From positions 1-64,000 of the forward strand of contig NZ_AEEC02000020.1 of assembly GCF_000300975.2 (NCBI RefSeq): a DNA stretch of 64,000 bases, written 5' to 3'. The DNA comes from Herbaspirillum frisingense GSF30 (lineage in GTDB: Bacteria > Pseudomonadota > Gammaproteobacteria > Burkholderiales > Burkholderiaceae_D). Made by a program: the position numbers and the translations under genes. Shown here piece by piece: positions 16,367 through 25,370 of this stretch. The notes beneath the pieces are model-generated. The model had not been told where the DNA came from and did no database searches. It saw nothing but the letters and a program-made list of their open reading frames with translations. Each line of letters opens with the position of its first letter. The stretch's first letter is position 1.

Positions 16367-18991
16367 TTAGTCCCAATCTGCGAGGTTCGAGCGCTGGCGC
16401 GATGCCTTCATGCGGTCACGGCGGTCCAGTTCGGCGGCCACCGCGCGTGCGATGGCCTGTTCATCCATGCCAGGGGCCGGCTGGATGATGATCTGCACCG
16501 TGTCACCCTGGTGGACGACAGGCTGCATGCTGGCCTGACTGACCGGCGGACGGCTATCAAAGGCCATCGCGGGCATGCTGCCTGTCCCGATGGCCACAGC
16601 CGCGCCGGCACTGGCCAGCTTGCCGGCCAGGCTGCTTACAGTGGACAGCGGCCCGTCCTGGCCACGATTCAGGCCAACGGCCAGGCCTTGCATGGTGTAG
16701 TCGCCCAGCTCGGCAAAGACTCGGCTCGGGCTATGGATGTCGAGCTTTTCCTTGAACCAGCCAATGACACTGGCACCGGCACCCAGCACCGCATCCTTCA
16801 CGGAACCAATGCCGCTGGTGATGCCGTTGACCAGGCCGCGCAGGATCATGGCGCCGAACTCGGTAAATTTGGCCGGCAGCTCAATGCCGAACCAGCTCAG
16901 CACGCCAGCAAACGCCTGGTAGAACAGTCCCACCGGAGACCAATTCAAAATCAGCGCGCCCACGCCGGCCAAGCCGCCCGCAAAGGCGCCGCGTACCTGC
17001 TGCCACAGGTTGCCGAAGAAGCCGGCAATGGGTTCCCAATTCCGGTACAGCAGATAGGCAGCGGCGGCGATGGCGGTCACCACCAAGCCAATGGGGTTCA
17101 TCAGGAAGATTCGCCCCAGCCACATGAAGACTGTTCCAACGCCGCGCAGGATGGGCATGAGCAAACCGCCCTGCAGTCCGATCTTGGCAAACAGGACGTG
17201 CAACATGGCATAGGGACCGATGATCGAGGCCAGGGCCAGCATCAGCGGCCCCATCACCACCATGATGGCGGCGATGGCAGAGAAGCCCACGATCATGGCC
17301 TTGGCGGTGGCCGGGTTGCGCTCCATGAAACCAGTCAGCGCCTGGACGGCATTGGCGGCCATCTGCAGGCCTGAAGCGTAGAGCGGCAGAATCTTGGTGC
17401 CCAGCTCCAGCTTTAGGTCCGCGACCTTGGCCAGGGTCTCCAGTTCCTGGCCGCTGGCGGTGTCTCGCCCGAGCTTGTCGAGCTCGTCGATGTTGGCGGC
17501 GCCCCGGTTCAGCTTCTCGTTCTTGTGGATCTGCGCGCGCTGCTGGTACATGGTGGAAAAGAGCTGTGCGGCCGTGCGGTTCGAGAAGATGCCGCCGATG
17601 GCATCAAGGATGCCTTTCTCGTCGGTGATGCCCTTGCTGGCCAGCTGCGGCAACAGCACTTTCTCCATCCATTCGAATTGGTTCTCGCGGAACAGGTCCG
17701 CGCCTTTGATGGCCCCTGGATTCAGGAACGAGACCTGGCCAGCCTTGTCATGCTTGACCTTCGATTGATCGCCGATCAGGCCCAGGTCAGCCAGCATGCC
17801 GATAGAACGTTTGGTGGTCCGGCCCTGATAGAGGTTCTGATAGGCACTCATCATCGAGGTGCCGACCCGGTTACCGCCCATTTCCTGCACGAGGGATTCC
17901 ATCTGGTAATAAAAGGATTCGTCCTTGAGGCCCTTGGCCGCGATACCGCCCGTCTTAATCAGGTTCAGCCACTCGCCTGGACCGACCCGGCCACCGGTGG
18001 CGGTCAATACCTGCTGCACCATGTTGGCCTGTTTGGAGAAGGTGCCGATGTCCTTGGTGCCGTTGCGCATTTCGATGACCTTCAGCATGTCCATGAACTT
18101 TCGCTCGTTCTCGGCGCCCTCGGCCTCCCCGTAGAAGGCGTGATTGCCGAATTTCATCTTGGCCATCATGGGCGCGACCATTTCAGCATGGTGCGTGTCA
18201 CCAAAGGCCGTGATGCCATCGCGCAGCAATTGCAGATTGTCGAGCTGGCTGGTGCCGTAGGTTTTCATGTCGCGGGCGAACTTGATCGCCTCGGCCGTGG
18301 CGGCCGGCCCCAGGCCTAGCGCACGTACGCGGCCGTTTTCGGTCTCATAGTGTTTCGCTTCCTTCAGGCCAGCCAGGGCCGGCGCGCCCAGGGCGGCTCC
18401 GGTGGCCGTGGCACCAACGCCGGCCGCCGCCAGGCCGCCTGCGGTGCTGCGCAACTTGTCCGCCCGCTGCCGGGCACTGGCCATGGCCTGCTGCTGGCGC
18501 TGGCTGGCGGCCAGCTTCTTCTGTTGGTCGGCCAGCTCGGCATTGGTGGCGGCGATACTGTTCTTGAGCCAGGTCTGCGCGGTGGCCAGCTGGCGCGAAC
18601 CGATGCCCGCATCGGCCAGGCGCTCGCGCAGAGCACGATACTGCGTACCTTGCCGCTCGCTGGCCTCTTGCAGGGACTTGACACTGCGCACGGCCGCATT
18701 GAATTCGCGTGTCATGGCACGGGTCGGGTTCTCGGTGCCCTTCATCCTGGCCGACAGCTCGGCGACACGCTGCTGCGCGGTGGACAGTTCGGCATTCGTC
18801 TTGCGCATGCCCTGGTGCAGCTCGCGCAGGCCGTCGAGGTCTTTTTGTTGCTTGTTCAGCTCACGCAGGCGGTCGCTGGTGTCCTTGAGCGCCTTTCCGG
18901 TATCGCGGGCGCCGCCGGTGATCATTTTCAGCGGGGCGGTGATTTTCTCCATCATGGAGAACACGACCTGCATTTTCAGTTCATTTGCCAT
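16367..18991 (-). CDS. T: Tape-measure protein gpT
   Basis: An 874-residue protein that sets tail length. The N-terminal quarter is coiled coil (LRELNKQQKDLDGLRELHQG...), the middle carries a TP901-type phage tape-measure region (WLNLIKTGGIAAKGLKDESF), and two hydrophobic blocks near 550-640 (AIAAIMVVMGPLMLALASII; GRIFLMNPIGLVVTAIAAAA) could insert into the host membrane during DNA entry. The C-terminal part ends HSPSRVFAELGDYTMQGLAV then a tail. Its ATG follows the E' stop directly. Confidence 0.92.
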   Translation of the reverse strand: MANELKMQVVFSMMEKITAPLKMITGGARDTGKALKDTSDRLRELNKQQKDLDGLRELHQGMRKTNAELSTAQQRVAELSARMKGTENPTRAMTREFNAAVRSVKSLQEASERQGTQYRALRERLADAGIGSRQLATAQTWLKNSIAATNAELADQQKKLAASQRQQQAMASARQRADKLRSTAGGLAAAGVGATATGAALGAPALAGLKEAKHYETENGRVRALGLGPAATAEAIKFARDMKTYGTSQLDNLQLLRDGITAFGDTHHAEMVAPMMAKMKFGNHAFYGEAEGAENERKFMDMLKVIEMRNGTKDIGTFSKQANMVQQVLTATGGRVGPGEWLNLIKTGGIAAKGLKDESFYYQMESLVQEMGGNRVGTSMMSAYQNLYQGRTTKRSIGMLADLGLIGDQSKVKHDKAGQVSFLNPGAIKGADLFRENQFEWMEKVLLPQLASKGITDEKGILDAIGGIFSNRTAAQLFSTMYQQRAQIHKNEKLNRGAANIDELDKLGRDTASGQELETLAKVADLKLELGTKILPLYASGLQMAANAVQALTGFMERNPATAKAMIVGFSAIAAIMVVMGPLMLALASIIGPYAMLHVLFAKIGLQGGLLMPILRGVGTVFMWLGRIFLMNPIGLVVTAIAAAAYLLYRNWEPIAGFFGNLWQQVRGAFAGGLAGVGALILNWSPVGLFYQAFAGVLSWFGIELPAKFTEFGAMILRGLVNGITSGIGSVKDAVLGAGASVIGWFKEKLDIHSPSRVFAELGDYTMQGLAVGLNRGQDGPLSTVSSLAGKLASAGAAVAIGTGSMPAMAFDSRPPVSQASMQPVVHQGDTVQIIIQPAPGMDEQAIARAVAAELDRRDRMKASRQRSNLADWD

Positions 18992-19428
18992 CTATTCCGC
19001 CCCGCTGCGCACTCGGGCGCGCTCGCGCCACTTCATCAAGTCTGCTAGTTCCAAGTCATCCATCGCGGCCGGCGGCCAATGGAACACCGTCGCGATGTCC
19101 GCCATGGCGTCTTCTACTTCGATTGGGAGACCAAGGCGCGATCCGCCTTCGGTGCCAAAAAAACGGAGATTTCCATGCCGCACTTGATCAGGTCGGCCGG
19201 GTCCATTGCGGCAACGTCGAATTGCGTCAGGGGCGGTTCGCTGATACGCGGCAGCACCACCTGCAGTGCGCTCACGTTCATATTCATCAGATCCATCAGG
19301 CTGACGCCTCGCAACGCCCCGGACTTGGGACGGCGCAAGGTCAGTTCGGTGATTTGGGTATTACCGCGCATGAGCGGTTCGTCCAGTTCGATGACGGCGG
19401 TTTCAATTTTGATGGGGGTGGTAGTCAT
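18992..19428 (-). CDS. E: Tail assembly chaperones gpE and gpE+E' (programmed -1 frameshift)
   Basis: The short form gpE (104 aa, 19428-19114, MTTTPIKIETAVIELDEPLM...) ends soon after a T TTT TTG heptamer at 19162-19156. Slipping back one base there joins it to a second frame (FFGTEGGSRLGLPIEVEDAM... WRERARVRSGAE) that runs to 18992, immediately before gpT. This is the same arrangement and heptamer as in P2, where the minor fusion product chaperones the tape measure. The gpE ATG at 19428 is preferred over 19530 because the upstream stretch overlaps gpFII and lacks family similarity. Confidence 0.92.
19156..19162 (-). other. Slippery heptamer T TTT TTG
   Basis: In the gpE frame the codons are GTT TTT TTG at 19164-19156. 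Tandem -1 slippage on T_TTT_TTG keeps pairing and enters the E' frame. Confidence 0.9.
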
Positions 19429-19486
19429 GGTGTTCCTTGTGAGAATGAAGAAAGTACAAGCCAGGCGGCGCAGTGCCGCCCAGCAC

Positions 19487-19996
19487 TTACAGCCCGATGG
19501 CCTTGTTGATTGCGGCGCGGCGATCTTCACCGGCCACGATTTCGATGCCGTTCATGAAATCGAAGTCGAAGATCACTTCACCGTCGATGGTGAGTTTGTA
19601 GGCACTCAGCGGCATGGTGAATTTCTGGGTCGTGTCGTCGGCCACCTTGGCAGTGCCCATATCGACTTCTTTGTAGCGACCGCGCACAACGACTTCCACC
19701 GCCTGGACGCGGGCGTCATCGTCGCTCTGATAGGCACCCGCAAAGCGCAGCTGCACCGCGCCATGGGTGGCGGCCGCATACTTCTTCAGCGACTCTTTCA
19801 CCAGGCCGCCGGCCGTCCATTCGAGCTGCATTGCTTCCTGGCCGAAGTCAACCGATACCGGGCCGGACATCCCGCCCGCCCGATATTCCTCCATCTTGCG
19901 AGACAGCTTCGGCAAGGTCACTTCCGTGGCCTGGCCGGAATAATTGAACCCGTCTTCGAACAGGTTGAAATCCTTCAGTTTGCTGGGCATCCCCAT
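19487..19996 (-). CDS. FII: Major tail tube protein gpFII
   Basis: A 169-residue protein matching the P2 tube family (MPSKLKDFNLFEDGFNYSGQ, EVTLPKLSRKMEEYRAGGMSG, DFDFMNGIEIVAGEDRRAAI). It forms the inner tube through which DNA passes. AAGGAGTATGAAAA precedes the ATG. It lies 53 bp after the sheath gene and before gpE. Confidence 0.93.
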   Translation of the reverse strand: MGMPSKLKDFNLFEDGFNYSGQATEVTLPKLSRKMEEYRAGGMSGPVSVDFGQEAMQLEWTAGGLVKESLKKYAAATHGAVQLRFAGAYQSDDDARVQAVEVVVRGRYKEVDMGTAKVADDTTQKFTMPLSAYKLTIDGEVIFDFDFMNGIEIVAGEDRRAAINKAIGL

Positions 19997-20049
19997 TTTT
20001 CATACTCCTTTCAATAGATGCGAAAGGCGGCCGGTCAGGCCGCCATTGC

Positions 20050-21219
20050 TTATGCGGAAACGCGCGCGCTGAAATCGGCCAGATACTGGTCGGTGATGCG
20101 CTGTTGCAGCAGCAGGTTTTCCAGCGGTGGCACCGGCGTGTAGTTGTAGTCGATGGTCAGCTTGCCCGACTTCAGCGAATCCACATCGTTGAACTCTTCA
20201 TCGAACCAGGCTTCACCGTCGATGATGTAGCCGCTGGCGCGCAGCTGTCGGAACTTGTTATTGATGCTGGCCAGGATGTCGCGGACCAGGGACGGATTGA
20301 GCGGCTTGTCGACGAATTCGAACATCGCCTCAGCGATGGTGTCACGCAAGACCTGCGCGGTCCGGGTGTAGCTCTCGAATGGGAAATAGCCGCCCTGTGC
20401 TTCGCAGGTACGGGAACCCCAAAAGCGGTAGCCGCTCATGTTGATCAGCGTGGTGACCTCTTTCGCGTTCAGGATGCCGGCATCGGTCGCCGGGTCCTGC
20501 AGGTCCCATGAAACATCCTTGCTGATGCCGGTCGGGCCATTGATGACCATATTGGAAATAGTCTTGTGCCATCCGATGGTCTCGTCCAGCTTGGCGCGCA
20601 TGCCCAGCGCATAGCAGACTGCGGAGATACTGGCATCTGCCTTTTGCTCCGAATCCCAGTCGAGGAATTCCGGCCAGATCAGCATCAATTCGCGCTGGCC
20701 AAACTGGCCACGGTAGTTCGTCGCCTCCACAGCGGTGGCGCCGCGTGCATAGGCATACACGAAAGCGCGCAGGGTCTGAGCGATGCTCACCAGCTCATTG
20801 GTCACCGCCTGGCTGTCCAGCCCGGGCGCGCCCAGGATGCGCGGCTTGAAGCCGAACTTGCTCTGTGCAGCCAGCAATGCCTGGGCGCCGGTGTATTTGC
20901 CATCGCTGACGCCGCCAATCACGTTGTTGCTCAGTTCTGCCGGATCGTCGGACTCTTCCACGCGCACGACGATGGTCAGCGGCTTGGCCTGCTTGCCGAT
21001 GGCCTTCAAGGTGCGCAGCAGCGTACCGGATTTGCCGGCCTTGCCTTGGGCTGCGATGACGTTGGTCAGTAGGACGGGGACATTCAGCGGGAAGGCGGTC
21101 GGGTCCGCGTCGTCTGCCGTGGCGATCAAGCCGATGACGGCGGTCGAGATGGTGCGGATCGGCCGGCTACCCTCGTTGACCTCGACAACCCGTACGCCGT
21201 GGTGATAATCAGTTGCCAT
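20050..21219 (-). CDS. FI: Contractile tail sheath protein gpFI
   Basis: A 389-residue sheath protein with the usual start (DYHHGVRVVEVNEGSRPIRT then ISTAVIGLIATADDADPTAF) and a conserved C-terminal domain (YRFWGSRTCEAQGGYFPFES, LTIDYNYTPVPPLENLLLQQ). It forms the contractile sheath around gpFII. AAAGGAGTATGAGCA gives a strong Shine-Dalgarno, consistent with high expression. Confidence 0.95.
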   Translation of the reverse strand: MATDYHHGVRVVEVNEGSRPIRTISTAVIGLIATADDADPTAFPLNVPVLLTNVIAAQGKAGKSGTLLRTLKAIGKQAKPLTIVVRVEESDDPAELSNNVIGGVSDGKYTGAQALLAAQSKFGFKPRILGAPGLDSQAVTNELVSIAQTLRAFVYAYARGATAVEATNYRGQFGQRELMLIWPEFLDWDSEQKADASISAVCYALGMRAKLDETIGWHKTISNMVINGPTGISKDVSWDLQDPATDAGILNAKEVTTLINMSGYRFWGSRTCEAQGGYFPFESYTRTAQVLRDTIAEAMFEFVDKPLNPSLVRDILASINNKFRQLRASGYIIDGEAWFDEEFNDVDSLKSGKLTIDYNYTPVPPLENLLLQQRITDQYLADFSARVSA

Positions 21220-21286
21220 TGCTCATACTCCTTTAGTTTCAGTGCGGCTTTCGCCGGATTTCAGATTCAGTACGGCAAGGTGCCGC

Positions 21287-21607
21287 TCATGGAGAAAGGC
21301 GCAAACTCAGCATTGCGAGCGCAGCCGACGATAGGGACGGCAGCACCACATCCAGCACCTGCCACTTGTCCCAGGTCCAGGGAAACCAGCCGTAGCCCCA
21401 GGAGGCTGCTGGATCGGTGGCATGGCCGTGCAATTCCTCGACCTCCAGCTTTTTGCGCGACCAGTACCACACCACCACCGCGAGCACGCCGGCTGGGGCG
21501 CCGCAGAGCAGTGCGACCGGTAGCTGGATCAATAGGCCTTCCAGACAGTGCGAAAGGCTCAGGCGCCAGCGGGCGCCACCAAACCAGACAATGAGTTTTC
21601 CGAGCAT
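21287..21607 (-). CDS. Small membrane protein between tail fibre and sheath genes, 106 aa
   Basis: ACAGGGGCC lies 8 nt before the ATG at 21607, which follows the tail-fibre stop by 2 bp. The product has a strong membrane helix near residues 27-51 (LIQLPVALLCGAPAGVLAVV), a charged/Trp-rich middle (WGYGWFPWTWDKWQ) and a second hydrophobic stretch at the end. P2 has the tail-fibre chaperone gene G here; this protein does not look like one. A superinfection-exclusion or host-envelope role is possible, not shown. Confidence 0.6.
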   Translation of the reverse strand: MLGKLIVWFGGARWRLSLSHCLEGLLIQLPVALLCGAPAGVLAVVVWYWSRKKLEVEELHGHATDPAASWGYGWFPWTWDKWQVLDVVLPSLSSAALAMLSLRLSP

Positions 21608-21609
21608 GC

Positions 21610-23496
21610 TTAGGCCCCTGTGTATTGAACGAAGCACAGCGCGTAATACGGCGGCAAATTGCTGATGTCCGCGCCACCTCCAGTATTGGCCGCACTGGCC
21701 GTAACTCCGGTCTTGCTGTTGGTGGTGTGCTGCGGCGAGGTCGCACCGATCGTTTGACCACCGCTGATGTTTTGGCCACTCTGGTAGGAGCCAGGGTTGT
21801 AGGTGGTCACGTCGTGATAGTGGCCAGGATCGTTGACCGTGATCGCGTGCGTATGCGAAGGCAACTGTGCTGCGGACAGCTTGTACGAAGCTGCGCCGCC
21901 CGTCGCGCCGGTGGCATAGGCGCCTCCTGCGCCCACAATGAACCTATCGGTGAGGTTCGACGTACCATTGGCGCCGGTGGCCAGATGCCAGCCCGCTCCC
22001 CATGCTGCAGCGACGGCCGCCTCTGTAGCTTGGCCCGACCACATGCGCACCTCACCGAGGACCGGAGATATGCCGGCCACGTCACTGCGGCTGGCCAGGA
22101 CGGCAGCCGCTGGCAAGCTGCTCCATACGGCTTCAGCCGGCGCGGCGGCGATCACGTCCGCCGTGATGCCGTATCGGTTAGTCGGCGCCATCTCCAGCAG
22201 CACGGTGCGCCAGGCATTCGTTACCGGGCCATTCGGGTCGGTGCTCAAATTAACGTACACCTCGGATACACCAGTGGTCACGCCGCTGACATGCGTCTTA
22301 TAGGTAGAGACGTATTGCATCGCTCGATCTACCGCCGATCCACGGACTGAGACGATGCTGACATCACCTTGCTTGACCGCAAATTCGATCACGGCCACTG
22401 AAGCGCTGGAACCATAGCCCAGGTGGAGCCGGAATAGCCATTGCGCCGAGCTGGCGGCGACCGGCACATTGACCAGGCGCAAAATAGCCGTGGTGGCGTT
22501 GATCGTCCCGGACAGCAGTGTTCTCCATGGTGCGCTATCGTCAAGGGCGGCCGCCACAAACTCAGTGGTCGCGAGCTGCTTGGACGCAGTACCGAGCGGC
22601 GCGGTATCCGCCTTTGGCGTGCCGGTGAAAGTCGGCGAGGCCAAAGGCGCCTTCTGCGCCAGCGCATTGGTTACCGTGGCGGAAAAATTGGCGTCGTTTC
22701 CCATGGCGTCCGCCAGTTCCTTGAGGGTATCGAGTGCCGAGGGAGCATTCCCGACCAGGGAAGCGATTTCATTGCGTACAAAGGCGGTCGTGGCCAGCTG
22801 AGTGCTATTGGTGCCGGAAGCGGCCGTAGGCGCTTTTGGCGCGCCAGTAAAGGTCGGCGATGCCAGATCGGCCTTGAGGGCGAGAGCCTTGGCGGCGAAC
22901 TCGGTCGTTGCCAACTGAGTTGTGCTAGTACCCGGTGCGGCCGTGGGCGCCTTCGGCACGCCAGTAAAAGTCGGCGATGCCAAGGCCGCCAAGTCAGGAT
23001 GCTTGTGATCCTTGGGAGCGGCATAGACGACGATGGCGTCATCCACGTACTTGCGCGTAGCCAGCACCACGGTGGGATCAATCTTCAGCTCAATGGCCGA
23101 CGCGCTGGCCACCAGCAGAACGATGCGGATCTGTTGGTCCTTGCCCGAACCGGACGCGAGCGCTGGTTTCAGGCTTGGCGGGCAATTCGCGAAAATGATC
23201 AAGTCGCCGTCTTCATCAAAGACGCCAATCTCGCGCACCCACCAGCCGCCCACCTCGGCAGGCAGAACTTGTTCGATGATTAGCTGGCTGGGGTCATTCT
23301 CGTCGGGAAAGATCGTATTGATCAGCGCCCGGCGCTGTTCATTGACCAGGGCCTTTTGCTTGCGGCTGGGGATGGGGGTTTCCCCGTTTCCGTCGCCGAC
23401 CGCCATATATTTGAGCTTCAGCGGTTCGCCCAGGGCAATCGCCTTGGCAATCTTGGCTTCGCCGATTTCAGTTGGAAGAGAGTAATAGTCGCTCAT
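21610..23496 (-). CDS. H: Tail fibre protein gpH
   Basis: A 628-residue fibre. The N-terminal 150 residues are the gpH/DUF3751 particle-binding domain (YYSLPTEIGEAKIAKAIALG, VGGWWVREIGVFDEDGDLII). Residues about 170-330 contain three copies of a repeat built on LASPTFTGxPKAPTA...QLATTEF, a shaft motif. The C-terminal part has a collar-like His-rich tip (LSAAQLPSHTHAITVNDPGH) ending YALCFVQYTGA. It determines host range. No gpG-like chaperone gene follows. Confidence 0.9.
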   Translation of the reverse strand: MSDYYSLPTEIGEAKIAKAIALGEPLKLKYMAVGDGNGETPIPSRKQKALVNEQRRALINTIFPDENDPSQLIIEQVLPAEVGGWWVREIGVFDEDGDLIIFANCPPSLKPALASGSGKDQQIRIVLLVASASAIELKIDPTVVLATRKYVDDAIVVYAAPKDHKHPDLAALASPTFTGVPKAPTAAPGTSTTQLATTEFAAKALALKADLASPTFTGAPKAPTAASGTNSTQLATTAFVRNEIASLVGNAPSALDTLKELADAMGNDANFSATVTNALAQKAPLASPTFTGTPKADTAPLGTASKQLATTEFVAAALDDSAPWRTLLSGTINATTAILRLVNVPVAASSAQWLFRLHLGYGSSASVAVIEFAVKQGDVSIVSVRGSAVDRAMQYVSTYKTHVSGVTTGVSEVYVNLSTDPNGPVTNAWRTVLLEMAPTNRYGITADVIAAAPAEAVWSSLPAAAVLASRSDVAGISPVLGEVRMWSGQATEAAVAAAWGAGWHLATGANGTSNLTDRFIVGAGGAYATGATGGAASYKLSAAQLPSHTHAITVNDPGHYHDVTTYNPGSYQSGQNISGGQTIGATSPQHTTNSKTGVTASAANTGGGADISNLPPYYALCFVQYTGA

Positions 23497-24113
23497 GGGT
23501 AGATGGTCATGACTTCAATGAGGTGGGCAGCGGTGCCGATGTGAATTCTTCCGGTGGATTCGACCTGGCCAGGAATCCAGGGGTAGACCGTAATGGCCTC
23601 ACCCATCTGCACCAGGCCACCGATATAGATAGCGCCGCGCGATTCGAGGTGGATACGCAGGCCGGTAAGGTGGCGCGATAGCGGCTTGGCGTCGTCAATG
23701 AGCCGTTCCATCTCGGCAAACATCTCTTCGGTAATGCCCGTCTCCAGCACACCGACATCGAGTGCGAAGGTGCCACGGCGGCCAGGCGGGTCTGTCTGCC
23801 ACCATTCTGTGATCTTGATCACGTAGCCCAGCGACTCGACCACGCCGCGAACGGCGGCGATAGTGCCCTTATGCTGATGGATATAGCGGGATGCCTTGAT
23901 GGTCTTGCGCTTGATCGCCTCGGACCAGCCATCGTCCCAGCGGTCCACCGAAAATGACCAGGCGAGGAAAGGCAGCAAGGCCACGGGACAGCGGTCCGGG
24001 TTCCAGAGGTCGCGCAGCGGTACCGGCGTCTTGGCCAGTTCTGCGCAGGCGCGTGCAAGAGCACGTTCCAGCGCAGTGGTGTTCGGGGGCAAGGTTGGCA
24101 CCGGGTTATACAT
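23493..24113 (-). CDS. I: Baseplate/tail protein gpI
   Basis: A 206-residue protein of the P2 gpI family (LAWSFSVDRWDDGWSEAIKR, ASRYIHQHKGTIAAVRGVVE). The frame is open to 24362 but the added 83 residues are the gpJ gene in another frame; the ATG at 24113 overlaps the gpJ end by 8 nt. The stop overlaps the tail-fibre ATG as ATGA. It connects the baseplate to the fibre. Confidence 0.9.
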   Translation of the reverse strand: MYNPVPTLPPNTTALERALARACAELAKTPVPLRDLWNPDRCPVALLPFLAWSFSVDRWDDGWSEAIKRKTIKASRYIHQHKGTIAAVRGVVESLGYVIKITEWWQTDPPGRRGTFALDVGVLETGITEEMFAEMERLIDDAKPLSRHLTGLRIHLESRGAIYIGGLVQMGEAITVYPWIPGQVESTGRIHIGTAAHLIEVMTIYP

Positions 24114-25029
24114 CGTCGACCTCTTCCAGCACCTCGGCAGTGATAGTGATGGCGGTGCAGCGGGCGGCCTGCGTCCTGCCGCACAGGATGTCGGCCGCTG
24201 GCGATTTGATGAGCACGTTGCGCACTCCCTCGACCTTGAGGGCCGCCACGTAGGCATTCCGGTACACGCTATAGCCAAGAGGGCGCGCTGGATTCGCCAT
24301 AGCGGCAGCGTTCGCCCTTGCGGCGCTGATTGCAATAGGCGCCTCGGGGCGCTTCTCGACATACACCACGGCTTCTAGTACGTAGTCGGTGACTTCCCCT
24401 TGCACCACTGATACCAGATCGCCCAGCGGACGCACGTCTTCAGCTGATAGCGCGTCTTCTACCGCCTGCAGCACTTCGGGTGCTGCCTTCCAGTCGGTAG
24501 AGGTCGCCAAGACGGCCACCACCACCTCGCAGGGCGCCGGGCTGACCGCACGGGCATCAAGCACGCGACCGTCGGCACTGCGCGCATGGAATTCATAGGC
24601 ATTGCGAGGGCCGGCCGTGGACAGGGCATCCGGGGCTTCCTGGATGCGCAGGCGGTACGCATCGTCGTCTTCGCGCACTTCCTCCACCGGAGGAGATGCG
24701 TCCAGATCGGCCTCGACCAGCACCAGGCGCTTGACGTTGGTGTTTGCCCCGATCTGGTCAAGGTCGGCATCAATGGCGAAGGGCAGCATGACCGCCCGGG
24801 CGGCATCATTGACACGGTTGCGCAGCAGCAGCTCTTGATAGGCGTTCTCCTGCAGGAGCTTTGTAGCTGGCTCCGACTCCAGGGACAGCACTTTGGCGGC
24901 GGCTTCACGCTGTTCCTGCGGCAGCAGCGCCAGGACGGCCGCCTTACGATTGGCAAGGATGGTCTCGTAGTCCAGGGTTTCCAGTACCTGCGGCGCCGGC
25001 AACAGGGAAAGGTCGATAGGAGAACTCAT
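24106..25029 (-). CDS. J: Baseplate wedge protein gpJ
   Basis: A 307-residue baseplate assembly protein, P2 gpJ family: SPIDLSLLPAPQVLETLDYE at the start, ARAVMLPFAIDADLDQIGAN, and the AYEFHARSADGRVLDARAVS core typical of Baseplate_J. The ATG overlaps the gpW stop. It acts with gpW and gpI in the baseplate wedge. Confidence 0.93.
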   Translation of the reverse strand: MSSPIDLSLLPAPQVLETLDYETILANRKAAVLALLPQEQREAAAKVLSLESEPATKLLQENAYQELLLRNRVNDAARAVMLPFAIDADLDQIGANTNVKRLVLVEADLDASPPVEEVREDDDAYRLRIQEAPDALSTAGPRNAYEFHARSADGRVLDARAVSPAPCEVVVAVLATSTDWKAAPEVLQAVEDALSAEDVRPLGDLVSVVQGEVTDYVLEAVVYVEKRPEAPIAISAARANAAAMANPARPLGYSVYRNAYVAALKVEGVRNVLIKSPAADILCGRTQAARCTAITITAEVLEEVDDV

Positions 25030-25370
25030 TGCATGGCCCCTTCGCGGACCTGCACCGAGAATTCGATTGCCCTTCCGTTGGTCACTGCCTGCAGCACGAC
25101 CGAAATCGCACCCGTTGCGTCACGGTTCAGATTGACCGCCGATAGCGAAATCCGCGGCTCCCACAGCGCCAGGCGATAGGCCACGGCAGCATAGATGCGC
25201 ATGACGGTAACCCCATTCAGGGGCTGGTCGATCAATTCAGGGATTTCCGATCCATAGGCACGGCGGTAGATGCGGGTTCCCAGGGGCGTCATGAGGATGT
25301 CGCGCACGGACTGGCGGATGTGATCCAGCAGTGACATGCTGCGGCCGGTAGATGCGTCCATGGCGATCAT
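25026..25370 (-). CDS. W: Baseplate protein gpW (gp25-like)
   Basis: A 114-residue gp25/lysozyme-like baseplate protein. Typical segments are HIRQSVRDILMTPLGTRIYR and EIPELIDQPLNGVTVMRIYA. It overlaps the gpV stop and the gpJ start by 4 nt each, forming the compact V-W-J-I unit. It initiates sheath assembly in related phages. Confidence 0.93.
   Translation of the reverse strand: MIAMDASTGRSMSLLDHIRQSVRDILMTPLGTRIYRRAYGSEIPELIDQPLNGVTVMRIYAAVAYRLALWEPRISLSAVNLNRDATGAISVVLQAVTNGRAIEFSVQVREGAMQ

Noticed and set aside
22480-23000. Repeats in the tail fibre gene considered as a repeat array
   Set aside because: They are in-frame protein shaft repeats (LASPTFTG) of degenerate DNA sequence, not CRISPR. 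No CRISPR array or cas gene was seen in the window.
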